In this document: positions 1-7,728 of the stretch, one piece after another
Layout: each line of letters opens with the position of its first letter
How positions within the stretch are numbered: the first letter of the stretch is position 1
From: UBA8752 sp002336475
GTDB taxonomy: Bacteria; Bacteroidota; Bacteroidia; Flavobacteriales_D; Sanyastnellaceae
DNA: 64,000 nt
Direction of reading: 5' to 3'
NCBI GenBank assembly: GCA_943846755.1
Contig: OX044365.1
Coordinates: 2,108,001-2,172,000 of the forward strand
Program-made: the position numbers and the translations under genes
The notes under the pieces: generated by a model
What the model saw: the letters and a program-made list of their open reading frames with translations, nothing else
Database searches by the model: none
Told to the model about the DNA's origin: nothing

Positions 1-257
1 GGTGCCTGTGGTCACAATGCGCCGTTGGCCGGGCGGAAAGTGGGGAAGTCCTCGGTGAATGCGCACTGCTGCTAAGTTAGGATGGTCAAGCGAGGGTGCG
101 TCCAAAAGGGTGCTTTTTGGCGCGAATTCACAGGCGTTGAAAACTCGTTTAGAGGGAGAAGGGCATAGAGATGTCAGCAGGTCGCCTGTTTGGGTTAATT
201 TTGCGCCCAAATCAAGGGCCGAAAGGCTCACTCCATCAAGCGTTAATCCTCGCTACA
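1..257. other. Leader region upstream of atpD, no gene assigned
   Basis: No reading frame here has recognisable protein similarity. The short frames open at the left edge all close within about 80 bases, so the tail of a neighbouring gene may be cut off by the window edge. The only element I can name is a TAnnTTTG-type promoter box at 196-203. A start at 171 would lengthen AtpD by 29 residues that do not resemble the family, so I treat 171-257 as untranslated. Confidence 0.45.
196..203 (+). promoter_or_regulatory. Bacteroidota -7 box for atpDC
   Basis: TAATTTTG matches the Bacteroidota primary sigma -7 consensus TAnnTTTG at every defined position. It lies 54 bases before the atpD ATG at 258, giving a normal leader. 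I see no clear TTTG -33 element at the usual distance. Confidence 0.5.
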
Positions 258-1772
258 ATGAGCCAAAACTTAGGTTCCATCACCCAGGTCATCGGTCCAG
301 TTGTGGACATTAGTTTCCCCGCGGACGCGTCACTGCCCAAAATTCTCGAGGCCCTTGAGGTCGATCGGGAAGGTCAACCCCCACTTGTTCTCGAGTGCCA
401 AAAGCACATCGGACAGGATACCATCCGTGCCATTGCGATGGACGGGACTGAGGGTCTTCGCCGCGGAATGACGGCCCGCCTGATGGGCCGTGCCATGAGC
501 ATGCCGACTGGTGAGGCCATCAAGGGCCGCCTCTTCAACGTCACCGGAGATGCCATCGATGGTATTGACGGGGGCAAGGTTGCCAGCGCAGGTCCACGTG
601 AGATTCACCAAGCTGCTCCGAAGTTCGAGGAATTGAGCACCAGTACGGACATCTTGACAACGGGCATCAAAGTGATCGACCTTATCGAGCCTTACTCCAA
701 GGGTGGTAAGATTGGTCTATTCGGTGGTGCTGGTGTGGGCAAGACAGTCCTCATTATGGAGCTCATCAACAACATCGCCAAGGGCCACGACGGTTTGTCC
801 GTGTTTGCCGGTGTAGGAGAGCGCACCCGTGAAGGAAACGACCTCCTCCGTGAGATGATCGAGTCAGGCGTCATCAATTACGGTGAGGCTTTTGAGAAGA
901 GCATGGAAGAAGGCGGTTGGGACTTGTCTAAAGTGGACATGGAGCAATTGGCGACGAGCCAGGCCACTTTGGTGTTCGGTCAGATGAACGAGCCTCCAGG
1001 AGCCCGTGCCCGTGTGGCATTGAGCGGTCTCTCTGTTGCGGAGTACTTCCGCGATGGTGGTGGTGAGGGTGCAGGCCGAGACATTCTGTTCTTCATCGAC
1101 AACATCTTCCGCTTTACGCAGGCGGGATCTGAGGTTTCTGCGCTTTTGGGCCGTATGCCTTCTGCTGTGGGATACCAGCCAACCTTGGCTACAGAGATGG
1201 GTGCCATGCAGGAGCGGATTACTTCTACCAAGAAGGGTTCCATCACATCAGTACAGGCTGTTTACGTGCCTGCGGATGACTTGACTGACCCGGCTCCTGC
1301 TACGACTTTCGCCCACTTGGACGCCACAACGGTATTGTCGCGGAAGATTGCTTCTTTGGGCATCTATCCAGCTGTTGATCCGCTTGACTCTACCTCGCGC
1401 ATCCTCACCCCAGAGATTGTGGGTGACGAGCACTACCGCACTTCGGAGCGGGTAAAGGAGACCCTCCAGCGCTATGTTGAGCTGCAGGACATCATCGCGA
1501 TTCTCGGTATGGACGAGTTGAGTGAAGAGGACAAGCAGGTGGTACACCGTGCCCGCCGCGTGCAGCGCTTCCTTTCTCAGCCATTCCACGTCGCCGAGCA
1601 GTTCACTGGAATTCCAGGTGTGCTTGTTTCCATTGAGGACACCATCAAGGGCTTCAACATGATCTTGAACGGAGAGCTCGATCAGTATCCCGAAGCTGCC
1701 TTCAACCTGAAGGGCAACATCGACGAAGTGATTGAGGCTGGAGAGAAGATGCTCGCTGAAAGCGCTGCCTGA
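258..1772 (+). CDS. atpD: F1F0 ATP synthase subunit beta
   Basis: This is the catalytic beta subunit of the F1 head, which makes ATP from ADP and phosphate driven by the proton or sodium gradient. The 504-residue protein has the usual N-terminal beta-barrel, the P-loop GGAGVGKT at about residues 156-163, the GERTREGNDL segment and the C-terminal MDELSEEDK region, all typical. I chose the ATG at 258 because MSQNLGSITQVIGPVVDI is the normal family start. The stop overlaps the atpC start by one base (TGATG), so the two are translationally coupled. The other ATP synthase subunits are not in the window, and a separate atpDC pair is common in Bacteroidota. Confidence 0.98.
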   Translation: MSQNLGSITQVIGPVVDISFPADASLPKILEALEVDREGQPPLVLECQKHIGQDTIRAIAMDGTEGLRRGMTARLMGRAMSMPTGEAIKGRLFNVTGDAIDGIDGGKVASAGPREIHQAAPKFEELSTSTDILTTGIKVIDLIEPYSKGGKIGLFGGAGVGKTVLIMELINNIAKGHDGLSVFAGVGERTREGNDLLREMIESGVINYGEAFEKSMEEGGWDLSKVDMEQLATSQATLVFGQMNEPPGARARVALSGLSVAEYFRDGGGEGAGRDILFFIDNIFRFTQAGSEVSALLGRMPSAVGYQPTLATEMGAMQERITSTKKGSITSVQAVYVPADDLTDPAPATTFAHLDATTVLSRKIASLGIYPAVDPLDSTSRILTPEIVGDEHYRTSERVKETLQRYVELQDIIAILGMDELSEEDKQVVHRARRVQRFLSQPFHVAEQFTGIPGVLVSIEDTIKGFNMILNGELDQYPEAAFNLKGNIDEVIEAGEKMLAESAA

Positions 1773-2005
1773 TGAAGGTTGAAATTCTCACTCCTGACGC
1801 CATTTTGTTTGACGGGGATGCACGCCATGTGTATCTCCCCGGTTCAGATGGTGCTTTGGGGGTTCTTGACCGCCATGCGGCCATGATCACCACCTTGACA
1901 AAGGGCACCGTGAAAGTGGACACTGCAGATGGCGAGCAGGCTTTTGACTTGAATGGCGGAACAGTCGAGGTGTTGGACAACAAGGTCCTCATCCTCGCAA
2001 GCTGA
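1772..2005 (+). CDS. atpC: F1F0 ATP synthase subunit epsilon, short form
   Basis: The epsilon subunit joins the central stalk of F1 and couples rotation to catalysis. The product is only 77 residues and ends after the N-terminal beta-sandwich (MKVEILTPDAILFDGDA at the start, NGGTVEVLDNKVLIL near the end). The C-terminal two-helix domain that inhibits ATP hydrolysis in enterobacterial epsilon is absent. Short epsilon subunits are common in Bacteroidota, so this is probably natural, not truncated. The start overlaps the atpD stop. Confidence 0.93.
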   Translation: MKVEILTPDAILFDGDARHVYLPGSDGALGVLDRHAAMITTLTKGTVKVDTADGEQAFDLNGGTVEVLDNKVLILAS

Positions 2006-2011
2006 CCTTTT

Positions 2012-2488
2012 TTATTCGTGGTGGTAAGGCTCTCCTTTGAGGATGGTCTGTGCCCGATACAGTTGCTCAACGGCCAAGAGCCGAATCATCTGGTGGCTAA
2101 AAGTCAATGCGCTGAGCGCCAGCTTTTCGTTGGCCTTTGATTTGACTTCAGGGGCAAATCCGTAGGCTCCTCCAATGACCAATGCGAGGTGCCGTATTCC
2201 CCTGTGGTGACGCACTTCCATCCATTGAGCCAGCTCAATGCTGCGGGGTTGTTTCCCGTGTTCGTCTAGAAGAACGACGTGGTCTGCTCCGTCAAGGGCC
2301 TTCAAAAGAATGGGCGCTTCTGCCTGTTTTAGCTGGTCAGGCGTGGGCTTAGAAGTCCTGAGTTTGGCGTCTGGAAGTTCCGTGTATTGGAAGGGGGCAT
2401 ACCGGGAAAGGCGTTTGACGTATTCGTCGATGCCTTGCCGCAACCACGGAGCAGAAGTCTTGCCGATGACGATCAAGGAAATGCGCAT
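2012..2488 (-). CDS. rlmH: 23S rRNA (pseudouridine-1915 N3) methyltransferase RlmH
   Basis: RlmH is a SPOUT methyltransferase that methylates pseudouridine 1915 in helix 69 of 23S rRNA using S-adenosylmethionine. The 158-residue length is standard. The SAM-binding knot is visible as LVIGGAYGF at about residues 103-111, and the C-terminal signature FSHQMIRLLAVEQLYRA followed by GEPYHHE is nearly invariant in the family. The gene converges on atpC with a six-base gap and is divergent from nadC. Confidence 0.97.
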   Translation of the reverse strand: MRISLIVIGKTSAPWLRQGIDEYVKRLSRYAPFQYTELPDAKLRTSKPTPDQLKQAEAPILLKALDGADHVVLLDEHGKQPRSIELAQWMEVRHHRGIRHLALVIGGAYGFAPEVKSKANEKLALSALTFSHQMIRLLAVEQLYRAQTILKGEPYHHE

Positions 2489-2550
2489 GTCCGAAGGTCT
2501 GTCGAATTAACTTGCCGTCCATATCTGAAGGACCCGTGTTGAACGAATAT

Positions 2551-3435
2551 ATGCCCACGTCAGAGGAACAAATGGATGCCGCCATAGCCATGGCTTGGCA
2601 GGAAGACATTGGCTCAGGCGATGTGACCTCGGCCGCGTGCATCCCATCTGAAGCCAGGGAGAAGGCCGGGTTCTTGATCAAAGGGACCGGTGTGATTGCT
2701 GGTCTTGAGGTGGCAAAAAGGGTCTTCGCTTATGGTGCGCCAGAGGTCGATTTCAGCACGGTGGCTTCAGACGGAGACCATGTAGAACCTGGCGACATTG
2801 TGGCTTGGGCATTTGGCCCAGCACGACAGATTCTGACAGCGGAAAGGCTGGCGTTGAATTTCATGCAGCGAATGAGCGGCATTGCCACGGGCACGCGCCG
2901 GGTGGTGGCCTTGTTACAGGGGACAGGTACGCGTGTGCTGGATACGCGCAAGACCACGCCGGGCCTTCGGGTTTTTGAGAAGGCCGCGGTGCAGATCGGG
3001 GGTGGAGTGAACCACAGGATGGGGCTGTACGATCAGATATTGATCAAAGACAACCATGTCGACTATGCGGGCAGCATGAGCGCAGCGGTGCAAGGCGCCT
3101 TGGATCATTTGAAGACGGAGGGCCGAAAGGTTCCCGTGGTGGTGGAGGTCCGCAACCTTGATGAATTGAAGGAGGCCCTGACTGTTGGTGGTGTAGACCG
3201 GTTGTTGCTGGACAATTTCACCCCCTCGCAAGCAGCGGCAGCGGTTGACTTTGTTGGGGGCCGGGTCCAGACCGAGGCCAGTGGGGGTCTCAATCCCGAA
3301 AATGTGCGCGCCTATGGCGAGGCGGGAGTGGATTTTGTGTCTCTGGGCTGGTTGACCCACAGTCCCATGCCGTTGGACATCAGCCTGAAGAGCGCGGCTT
3401 CTTTGGAGGGCTCAAACCCCAAACACCATGGGTGA
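2551..3435 (+). CDS. nadC: Nicotinate-nucleotide diphosphorylase (carboxylating)
   Basis: NadC converts quinolinate and PRPP to nicotinate mononucleotide, CO2 and pyrophosphate in de novo NAD synthesis. Visible family motifs include GSGDVTS near the N-terminus, LNFMQRMSGIAT, the DTRKTTPGLR substrate-binding loop, KDNH, and the C-terminal EASGGLNPENV and GVDFVSLG phosphate-binding strands. I chose the ATG at 2551 (294 residues). GTG at 2536 or TTG at 2512 are in frame and would add 5 or 13 residues. The 3' end overlaps the next gene by 8 bases, implying cotranscription. No nadA or nadB is nearby. Confidence 0.95.
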   Translation: MPTSEEQMDAAIAMAWQEDIGSGDVTSAACIPSEAREKAGFLIKGTGVIAGLEVAKRVFAYGAPEVDFSTVASDGDHVEPGDIVAWAFGPARQILTAERLALNFMQRMSGIATGTRRVVALLQGTGTRVLDTRKTTPGLRVFEKAAVQIGGGVNHRMGLYDQILIKDNHVDYAGSMSAAVQGALDHLKTEGRKVPVVVEVRNLDELKEALTVGGVDRLLLDNFTPSQAAAAVDFVGGRVQTEASGGLNPENVRAYGEAGVDFVSLGWLTHSPMPLDISLKSAASLEGSNPKHHG

Positions 3436-4402
3436 GCAATCGTGGGAGCGTTGGATGCGGAGTACGCCTTTGAGAAGGTTGCTCATAGGGCCGTTGGAAC
3501 GGCTGCACCCTTGGGGCTTTCAGGGCATGAGTGCTTGGGATGTCTTTCGGTTCTTTGTGGTGGGTGTGGCCGAAGGGGCATTGGGTATACGTGCTGCAGC
3601 CATTGCCTTTCAGGTGTTCTTGTCGATTTTCCCTGTCATCTTGGTGCTGTTGAGTTTGTTGCCATTGGTGCCAGTAGCAGACTTTCAGGACAGTTTGTTT
3701 GAGGCGCTGCGAAACTATTTCCCAGGGGATACTTTTTTGCTGGTGGAAAGCACGGTTGCCGACCTGCTGGAGACGGGTGTGCACCCCGAGATCGCCAGCC
3801 TAGGATTTGTGCTGATGCTCTTTTACGCTTCCAGTTCCATCAATGGCATTTTATCGGGACTCAATGAAGCCCACCATTTGGAGCGCAAGGGAAACTGGCT
3901 GCTGCTCCGGGCCATGTCCTTGGTATTGATGGTCGTCTTTTCCTTGTTTTTGATTGTGGCCGTCCTTTTGATTGTGTTTTCGGGAACCGTATTGGATTGG
4001 CTCACAGGTCATGGACTGCTGGCCTTGGAGGATTTGCCACTCATCCAGGCGGTTCGATGGCTCGTCACACTGGCGTTGCTGTTTACCACGATAACGGCCC
4101 TGTACAACGCGGCTGACTTTTCGAAGGACCGGTGGAGGTTCATCACCCCCGGTGCCGTCGCCACCACCGCCCTCATTGTTTTGACGTCCATTGCCTTTGC
4201 GTGGTTCGCCACCTCGTTGTCGGGCTACAACCGGCTCTATGGTTCCTTGGGAACGTTGCTGCTGTTGCTCGTTTGGCTAAATGTGAATTGCTTCTTGCTC
4301 ATCATCGGTTTTGATCTGAATACAGCCCTGAACAAGGCGCGAAGGGGCGTTTCTGGAAACAGGGATTCAAGCGATGGTCCTTCTTTGTCTACCACCGATT
4401 AA
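3428..4402 (+). CDS. YihY/BrkB family inner membrane protein
   Basis: This 324-residue polytopic membrane protein has the YihY/BrkB (formerly 'ribonuclease BN') pattern. A conserved segment RAAAIAFQVFLSIFPVIL follows a short cytoplasmic N-terminus, then come about five further membrane spans, with the usual conserved segment NRLYGSLGTLL near the C-terminus. The biochemical role of the family is not settled; the ribonuclease label is known to be wrong. The gene overlaps nadC by 8 bases, so it is probably carried on the same transcript without an obvious functional link. Confidence 0.85.
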   Translation: MGEQSWERWMRSTPLRRLLIGPLERLHPWGFQGMSAWDVFRFFVVGVAEGALGIRAAAIAFQVFLSIFPVILVLLSLLPLVPVADFQDSLFEALRNYFPGDTFLLVESTVADLLETGVHPEIASLGFVLMLFYASSSINGILSGLNEAHHLERKGNWLLLRAMSLVLMVVFSLFLIVAVLLIVFSGTVLDWLTGHGLLALEDLPLIQAVRWLVTLALLFTTITALYNAADFSKDRWRFITPGAVATTALIVLTSIAFAWFATSLSGYNRLYGSLGTLLLLLVWLNVNCFLLIIGFDLNTALNKARRGVSGNRDSSDGPSLSTTD

Positions 4403-4407
4403 TTTGG
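4400..4407 (+). promoter_or_regulatory. Putative leaderless promoter box for the DUF2147 gene
   Basis: TAATTTGG matches TAnnTTTG at five of the six defined positions and ends exactly 4 bases before the ATG at 4412. The same geometry recurs at many starts in this window. Confidence 0.35.
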
Positions 4408-4411
4408 CCCC

Positions 4412-4843
4412 ATGCAACGAATTCTCTTGACCCTCGCACTGTTTTGTGCTGCCTCTTGTCTCTCGGCCCAGTCCTTGGTCGGCAAATGGAAAACCATTGA
4501 CGATGACAATGCTGGACGCGTCAAGAGTATCGTTGAAATCACGCAGGAAGGCGGTCAGTATTTTGGAACCGTAGTGGAATTGTTTCGCTTGCCAGATGAG
4601 GACCAGGACCCGCATTGCGAAAAATGCAGCGATGACCGCAAGGACAAGCGTGTCTTGGGTATGCAGATTGTCCGCGGCATGGAAGCCGGAGATGGAGAGT
4701 GGAGCGAGGGCTCTATCTGCGACCCTAAAAACGGCCGCGTTTACGATTGTAAAATGTGGTTTGAAGAGGGAGAGCCCGATGTTCTCAAAGTCCGTGGATA
4801 CTGGGGGTTTGTATACCGCACCCAGGAGTGGCTTCGCCAGTAA
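4412..4843 (+). CDS. DUF2147 family secreted protein
   Basis: The 143-residue product begins with a Sec signal peptide (hydrophobic stretch ILLTLALFCAASCLSA, cleavage after SAQ). The mature part shows the DUF2147 pattern: LVGKWKTIDDD at the start, CEKCSDDRKDK in the middle, and the paired motif DPKNGRVYDC. The family is a small calycin-like beta-barrel of unknown ligand, found mostly in Proteobacteria and Bacteroidota. The stop codon abuts the stop of the convergent flippase gene with no spacer. Confidence 0.85.
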   Translation: MQRILLTLALFCAASCLSAQSLVGKWKTIDDDNAGRVKSIVEITQEGGQYFGTVVELFRLPDEDQDPHCEKCSDDRKDKRVLGMQIVRGMEAGDGEWSEGSICDPKNGRVYDCKMWFEEGEPDVLKVRGYWGFVYRTQEWLRQ

Positions 4844-6352
4844 TCAGGACTTGAGCCACTTGGCCAACCAGGGGGCCCTGGTTGTGGCGAATTCAACCCC
4901 TTCTGGAGCGAGGTTGAGCTTGATGGTGGCAAAAGCGGCCCAACCCGTGACGGTGATGCTTTTCACCAAAATGGTGACCAAGTGAGGCCAGTCTGGATTC
5001 CACTGAACCATAACAAAGGCAGGCAGCATCAGTACCCCGCAAATCTGGAGGGTTTGAAGGCTGGGGACCATCCGTCTCCAAATGTGCCACAACAAAACCT
5101 GTCGGCTGATTACGGACACGACGATGGAAATGAGGGTGGCCAGAGCAGCACCTGTAAGTCCCATCCCCAGACCTGATTCAGGGATGAGCAGCAGGTTCAA
5201 TGGAACCGCCAATGCGATCATGGTCCAATTGACCACCACCATCTTTCTGAAATGGTTGGACTGCGAGAGCAATGTGGCTGAGCCCGATGCAGACGCCAGC
5301 ATCACCTTGGCCAACCCCAAGGTCAATATGACCCATGACATTCCTCGAAATTCGGGCTGCAGCAGCTGGTCTATTTGTGGAGTGGCCACCCAGACACAAG
5401 TGAGAATCCACCCGCTGCTCAGTAAAAGGATGCGGTGACTGAGTCGGATCAATCGGTTGATCTCCGCAGCATCATCGATGTCCAGTGCCCGGGATATGAG
5501 CGGCTGCAACAGGCGTTGGGCTGCACGCTGCGGCAAGGTGGACACGGTGGCGACAAAGGCGGCGACTGTAAATACAGGCACCTTACCGAGGCCGAGCAGG
5601 CTTCCGACCATGATGATGTCCAATTGGTTGAGGATGACCCAAGCACCGCTTCCCAGGACCAGTGCACCGCCGTATTGGCGAATTTCTTTGCGGATTTTTG
5701 ATGGCCCAATACCGCGGAGATCGACTTTGAATTGATTGGCCAGGGACTGGGCAAACAGAACCAACAGGACCAAGGCGTTGAGCAGGAGGTATGCGGGCAA
5801 AAACTCTGGTTTGCCCAACCAGCCTAAGCCCAAGCTCAGGGCCAAACACGCGTAGCCCAACTTGAAAATGGTCTCCTGGGCAAACATGGCCAAGGTGGTT
5901 TTCAATTTGGTCGACAAGTATCCGGCCAGAAAACGCTGAGCGGTGAGGATGGCGGACAGCACCGCAATGGGCCGGACCGCTTGGCTGTGAGCTTCACTCA
6001 GGCTGAGCATGTTGCTCACGCCTTCGGGAAACACCAGGGCAGGAAGTGCCACAAAAACAGTGAAGAGCACCAAGGGCGGCCTGAGCAAGGTCCCCATCAG
6101 CTTGGGGATTTGATGGGAGCGGCCCAACAAGCCTGAATACCGGTTCATTGCCGATGGTGCGCCGAAGAGCAGGATGGGGGAGATCAAGGAAGCCCACGCC
6201 ATCACCGAGCGGACCAGTCCCCATTCCCCCAAATCATCGGCAAAGGCCCATGGCAGGATGACCAGGTTGTTGACTGCGCCGAGGAAAAAGCCGAGCAGTA
6301 TGCTCAGGAAGTTCCGAAAAGCTTGGGTTTGGACTCTGTACCGTGCCATCAA
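4844..6352 (-). CDS. Polysaccharide flippase, MOP/Wzx-like membrane protein
   Basis: The 502-residue protein is almost entirely hydrophobic with about 12-14 predicted membrane segments and has the layout of MOP-superfamily polysaccharide exporters (Wzx/RfbX type), which flip undecaprenyl-linked glycans across the inner membrane. Features include an N-terminal amphipathic start followed by FRNFLSILLGFFLGAVNNL and a mid-protein region ILNQLDIIMVGSLLGLG typical of the family. Its ATG overlaps the stop of the upstream glycosyltransferase (ATGA), so it belongs to the same minus-strand operon. The substrate cannot be read from sequence. Confidence 0.8.
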   Translation of the reverse strand: MMARYRVQTQAFRNFLSILLGFFLGAVNNLVILPWAFADDLGEWGLVRSVMAWASLISPILLFGAPSAMNRYSGLLGRSHQIPKLMGTLLRPPLVLFTVFVALPALVFPEGVSNMLSLSEAHSQAVRPIAVLSAILTAQRFLAGYLSTKLKTTLAMFAQETIFKLGYACLALSLGLGWLGKPEFLPAYLLLNALVLLVLFAQSLANQFKVDLRGIGPSKIRKEIRQYGGALVLGSGAWVILNQLDIIMVGSLLGLGKVPVFTVAAFVATVSTLPQRAAQRLLQPLISRALDIDDAAEINRLIRLSHRILLLSSGWILTCVWVATPQIDQLLQPEFRGMSWVILTLGLAKVMLASASGSATLLSQSNHFRKMVVVNWTMIALAVPLNLLLIPESGLGMGLTGAALATLISIVVSVISRQVLLWHIWRRMVPSLQTLQICGVLMLPAFVMVQWNPDWPHLVTILVKSITVTGWAAFATIKLNLAPEGVEFATTRAPWLAKWLKS

Positions 6353-7719
6353 TCCAGGTTGTCGGAAATTTCATTCAGGCAACTGGCCATTTTTGTGGTC
6401 AGGGTCTTTCTCGAAAAATTCAAGGCCACTTGAAGGTTCGAAGTGTAGGGCAGGAAGAGGGCATGCAGCATGTTGGTGCAGCCTTCCACATCATCATGGT
6501 GTGCTGCGGTGAGCCCCCATTCCGCGGTGAGGTCGCCGAGGTCGCTGGGCATGGGGCAGACAACCGCAATGGGGATTCCTGTGGCGAGGTATTCAAAGGC
6601 CTTGCCTGGAATGGCCCACTGTCCCGTTTGGTTGTTGTTCTGAGCCAACAGCAGGGCGTCCATGGCCATCATTTTTTCGATGGCTTTGGCATGGGACATG
6701 TAACCGTGATCCGTCCACTCTGTGTCATTGAGCGCGGACGTTATGGATGCTCGGACGTTGGCGTTGATGTTGCCTGCCAGATCCAAGTGGATGGGTTTCC
6801 GCCCTTCAGGTACCTGGGCATTCCATTGTCGAATCGCTTGCCAAAGTCCCGGCATGTTCCGCGTGGGAAAAAGCGATCCAAAATGCCCCAAGTGAAAAGT
6901 GTCGCTGGTCTTCTCGGGCTGAACCTTCTCTGCGCCGGCAGTTTCTTTTTCAATGTCGCTCGGGTCCCATCCGTTGTGGATGAGTGAGAATTTGTGGGAC
7001 AAGGCACCGTTCTGAAGCTGCAATGAACCGCTCACACCAGGTGTCGGCACCGTGACTTGATCGGCATGATGGACCACGGCCTGTTCCAACTCGGCGTGTC
7101 GTCTTTTGGTGCGCTCGGTGGGCAAGAAATCTTCCAGGTAGTCCATTTCTCTCCAGAGGTCTCTGAAGTCGGCAAGCCAAGGCATGTTGAGCCTTTTTTT
7201 CAAATCAAGGCCTATGAGGTGCACACTGTGGGGCGGTCCAGTGGTGACCAGTGCTTGGAAAGGATGGCCTTCTGCTTCTGCATTTTTCCAGATGCGCTCT
7301 CCTGCTTTGCGCGCACGGCGGCGCCACAAAATGCGGGGGTCAGGTATGAGCAAATTTCCACGTGCCCACAGCATGAGCGTTTGACTCAAGGACCTTTTGG
7401 TCGTAGCGGAAACCGACCCGAGACGCTCGGTGCCTTTTTTGCCTTGGAACAAGCCAATGGCCAAGTCATAAGGTTCGAAAATGGGAACCTTGACCACATC
7501 GATGCCCTCTGGAATTTCTTCAGTCAGGGAAGCATCGAGAACAGGATAAGCCGCCCCTTCGGGGACCAAGAGTGTAGGCGCCCAGCCGTTTTCGGGGAGG
7601 TACTTGGAGAATTTGAGCCAGCGCTGTACTCCGGGGCCTCCAGCAGGTGGCCAGTAATAGGCGATGATCAGCACCTTTTTCAAGGTGTTGCCCTCGTTTG
7701 AAGTGGAGCCGACCTGCAT
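6349..7719 (-). CDS. Glycosyltransferase, GT-B fold (GT1/GT4-like)
   Basis: The 456-residue protein opens with a Rossmann strand followed by YYWPPAGGPGVQRWLKF, a hallmark of Bacteroidota GT4-like glycosyltransferases. It has a C-terminal nucleotide-sugar domain (HLGHFGSLFPTRN, then KAFEYLATGIPIAVV, where the Glu contacts the donor). It probably adds a sugar to a lipid-linked envelope glycan at the cytoplasmic membrane. It lies 9 bases after the AddB-like gene and overlaps the flippase start by 4 bases. Donor and acceptor are unknown. Confidence 0.85.
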   Translation of the reverse strand: MQVGSTSNEGNTLKKVLIIAYYWPPAGGPGVQRWLKFSKYLPENGWAPTLLVPEGAAYPVLDASLTEEIPEGIDVVKVPIFEPYDLAIGLFQGKKGTERLGSVSATTKRSLSQTLMLWARGNLLIPDPRILWRRRARKAGERIWKNAEAEGHPFQALVTTGPPHSVHLIGLDLKKRLNMPWLADFRDLWREMDYLEDFLPTERTKRRHAELEQAVVHHADQVTVPTPGVSGSLQLQNGALSHKFSLIHNGWDPSDIEKETAGAEKVQPEKTSDTFHLGHFGSLFPTRNMPGLWQAIRQWNAQVPEGRKPIHLDLAGNINANVRASITSALNDTEWTDHGYMSHAKAIEKMMAMDALLLAQNNNQTGQWAIPGKAFEYLATGIPIAVVCPMPSDLGDLTAEWGLTAAHHDDVEGCTNMLHALFLPYTSNLQVALNFSRKTLTTKMASCLNEISDNLD

Positions 7720-7728
7720 AAAGTGAAT

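Noticed and set aside
6343..7701. Two plus-strand 214-residue open frames opposite the glycosyltransferase gene
   Set aside because: They are antisense to a clear GT-B gene and have low-complexity, Gly/His-rich translations without domains.
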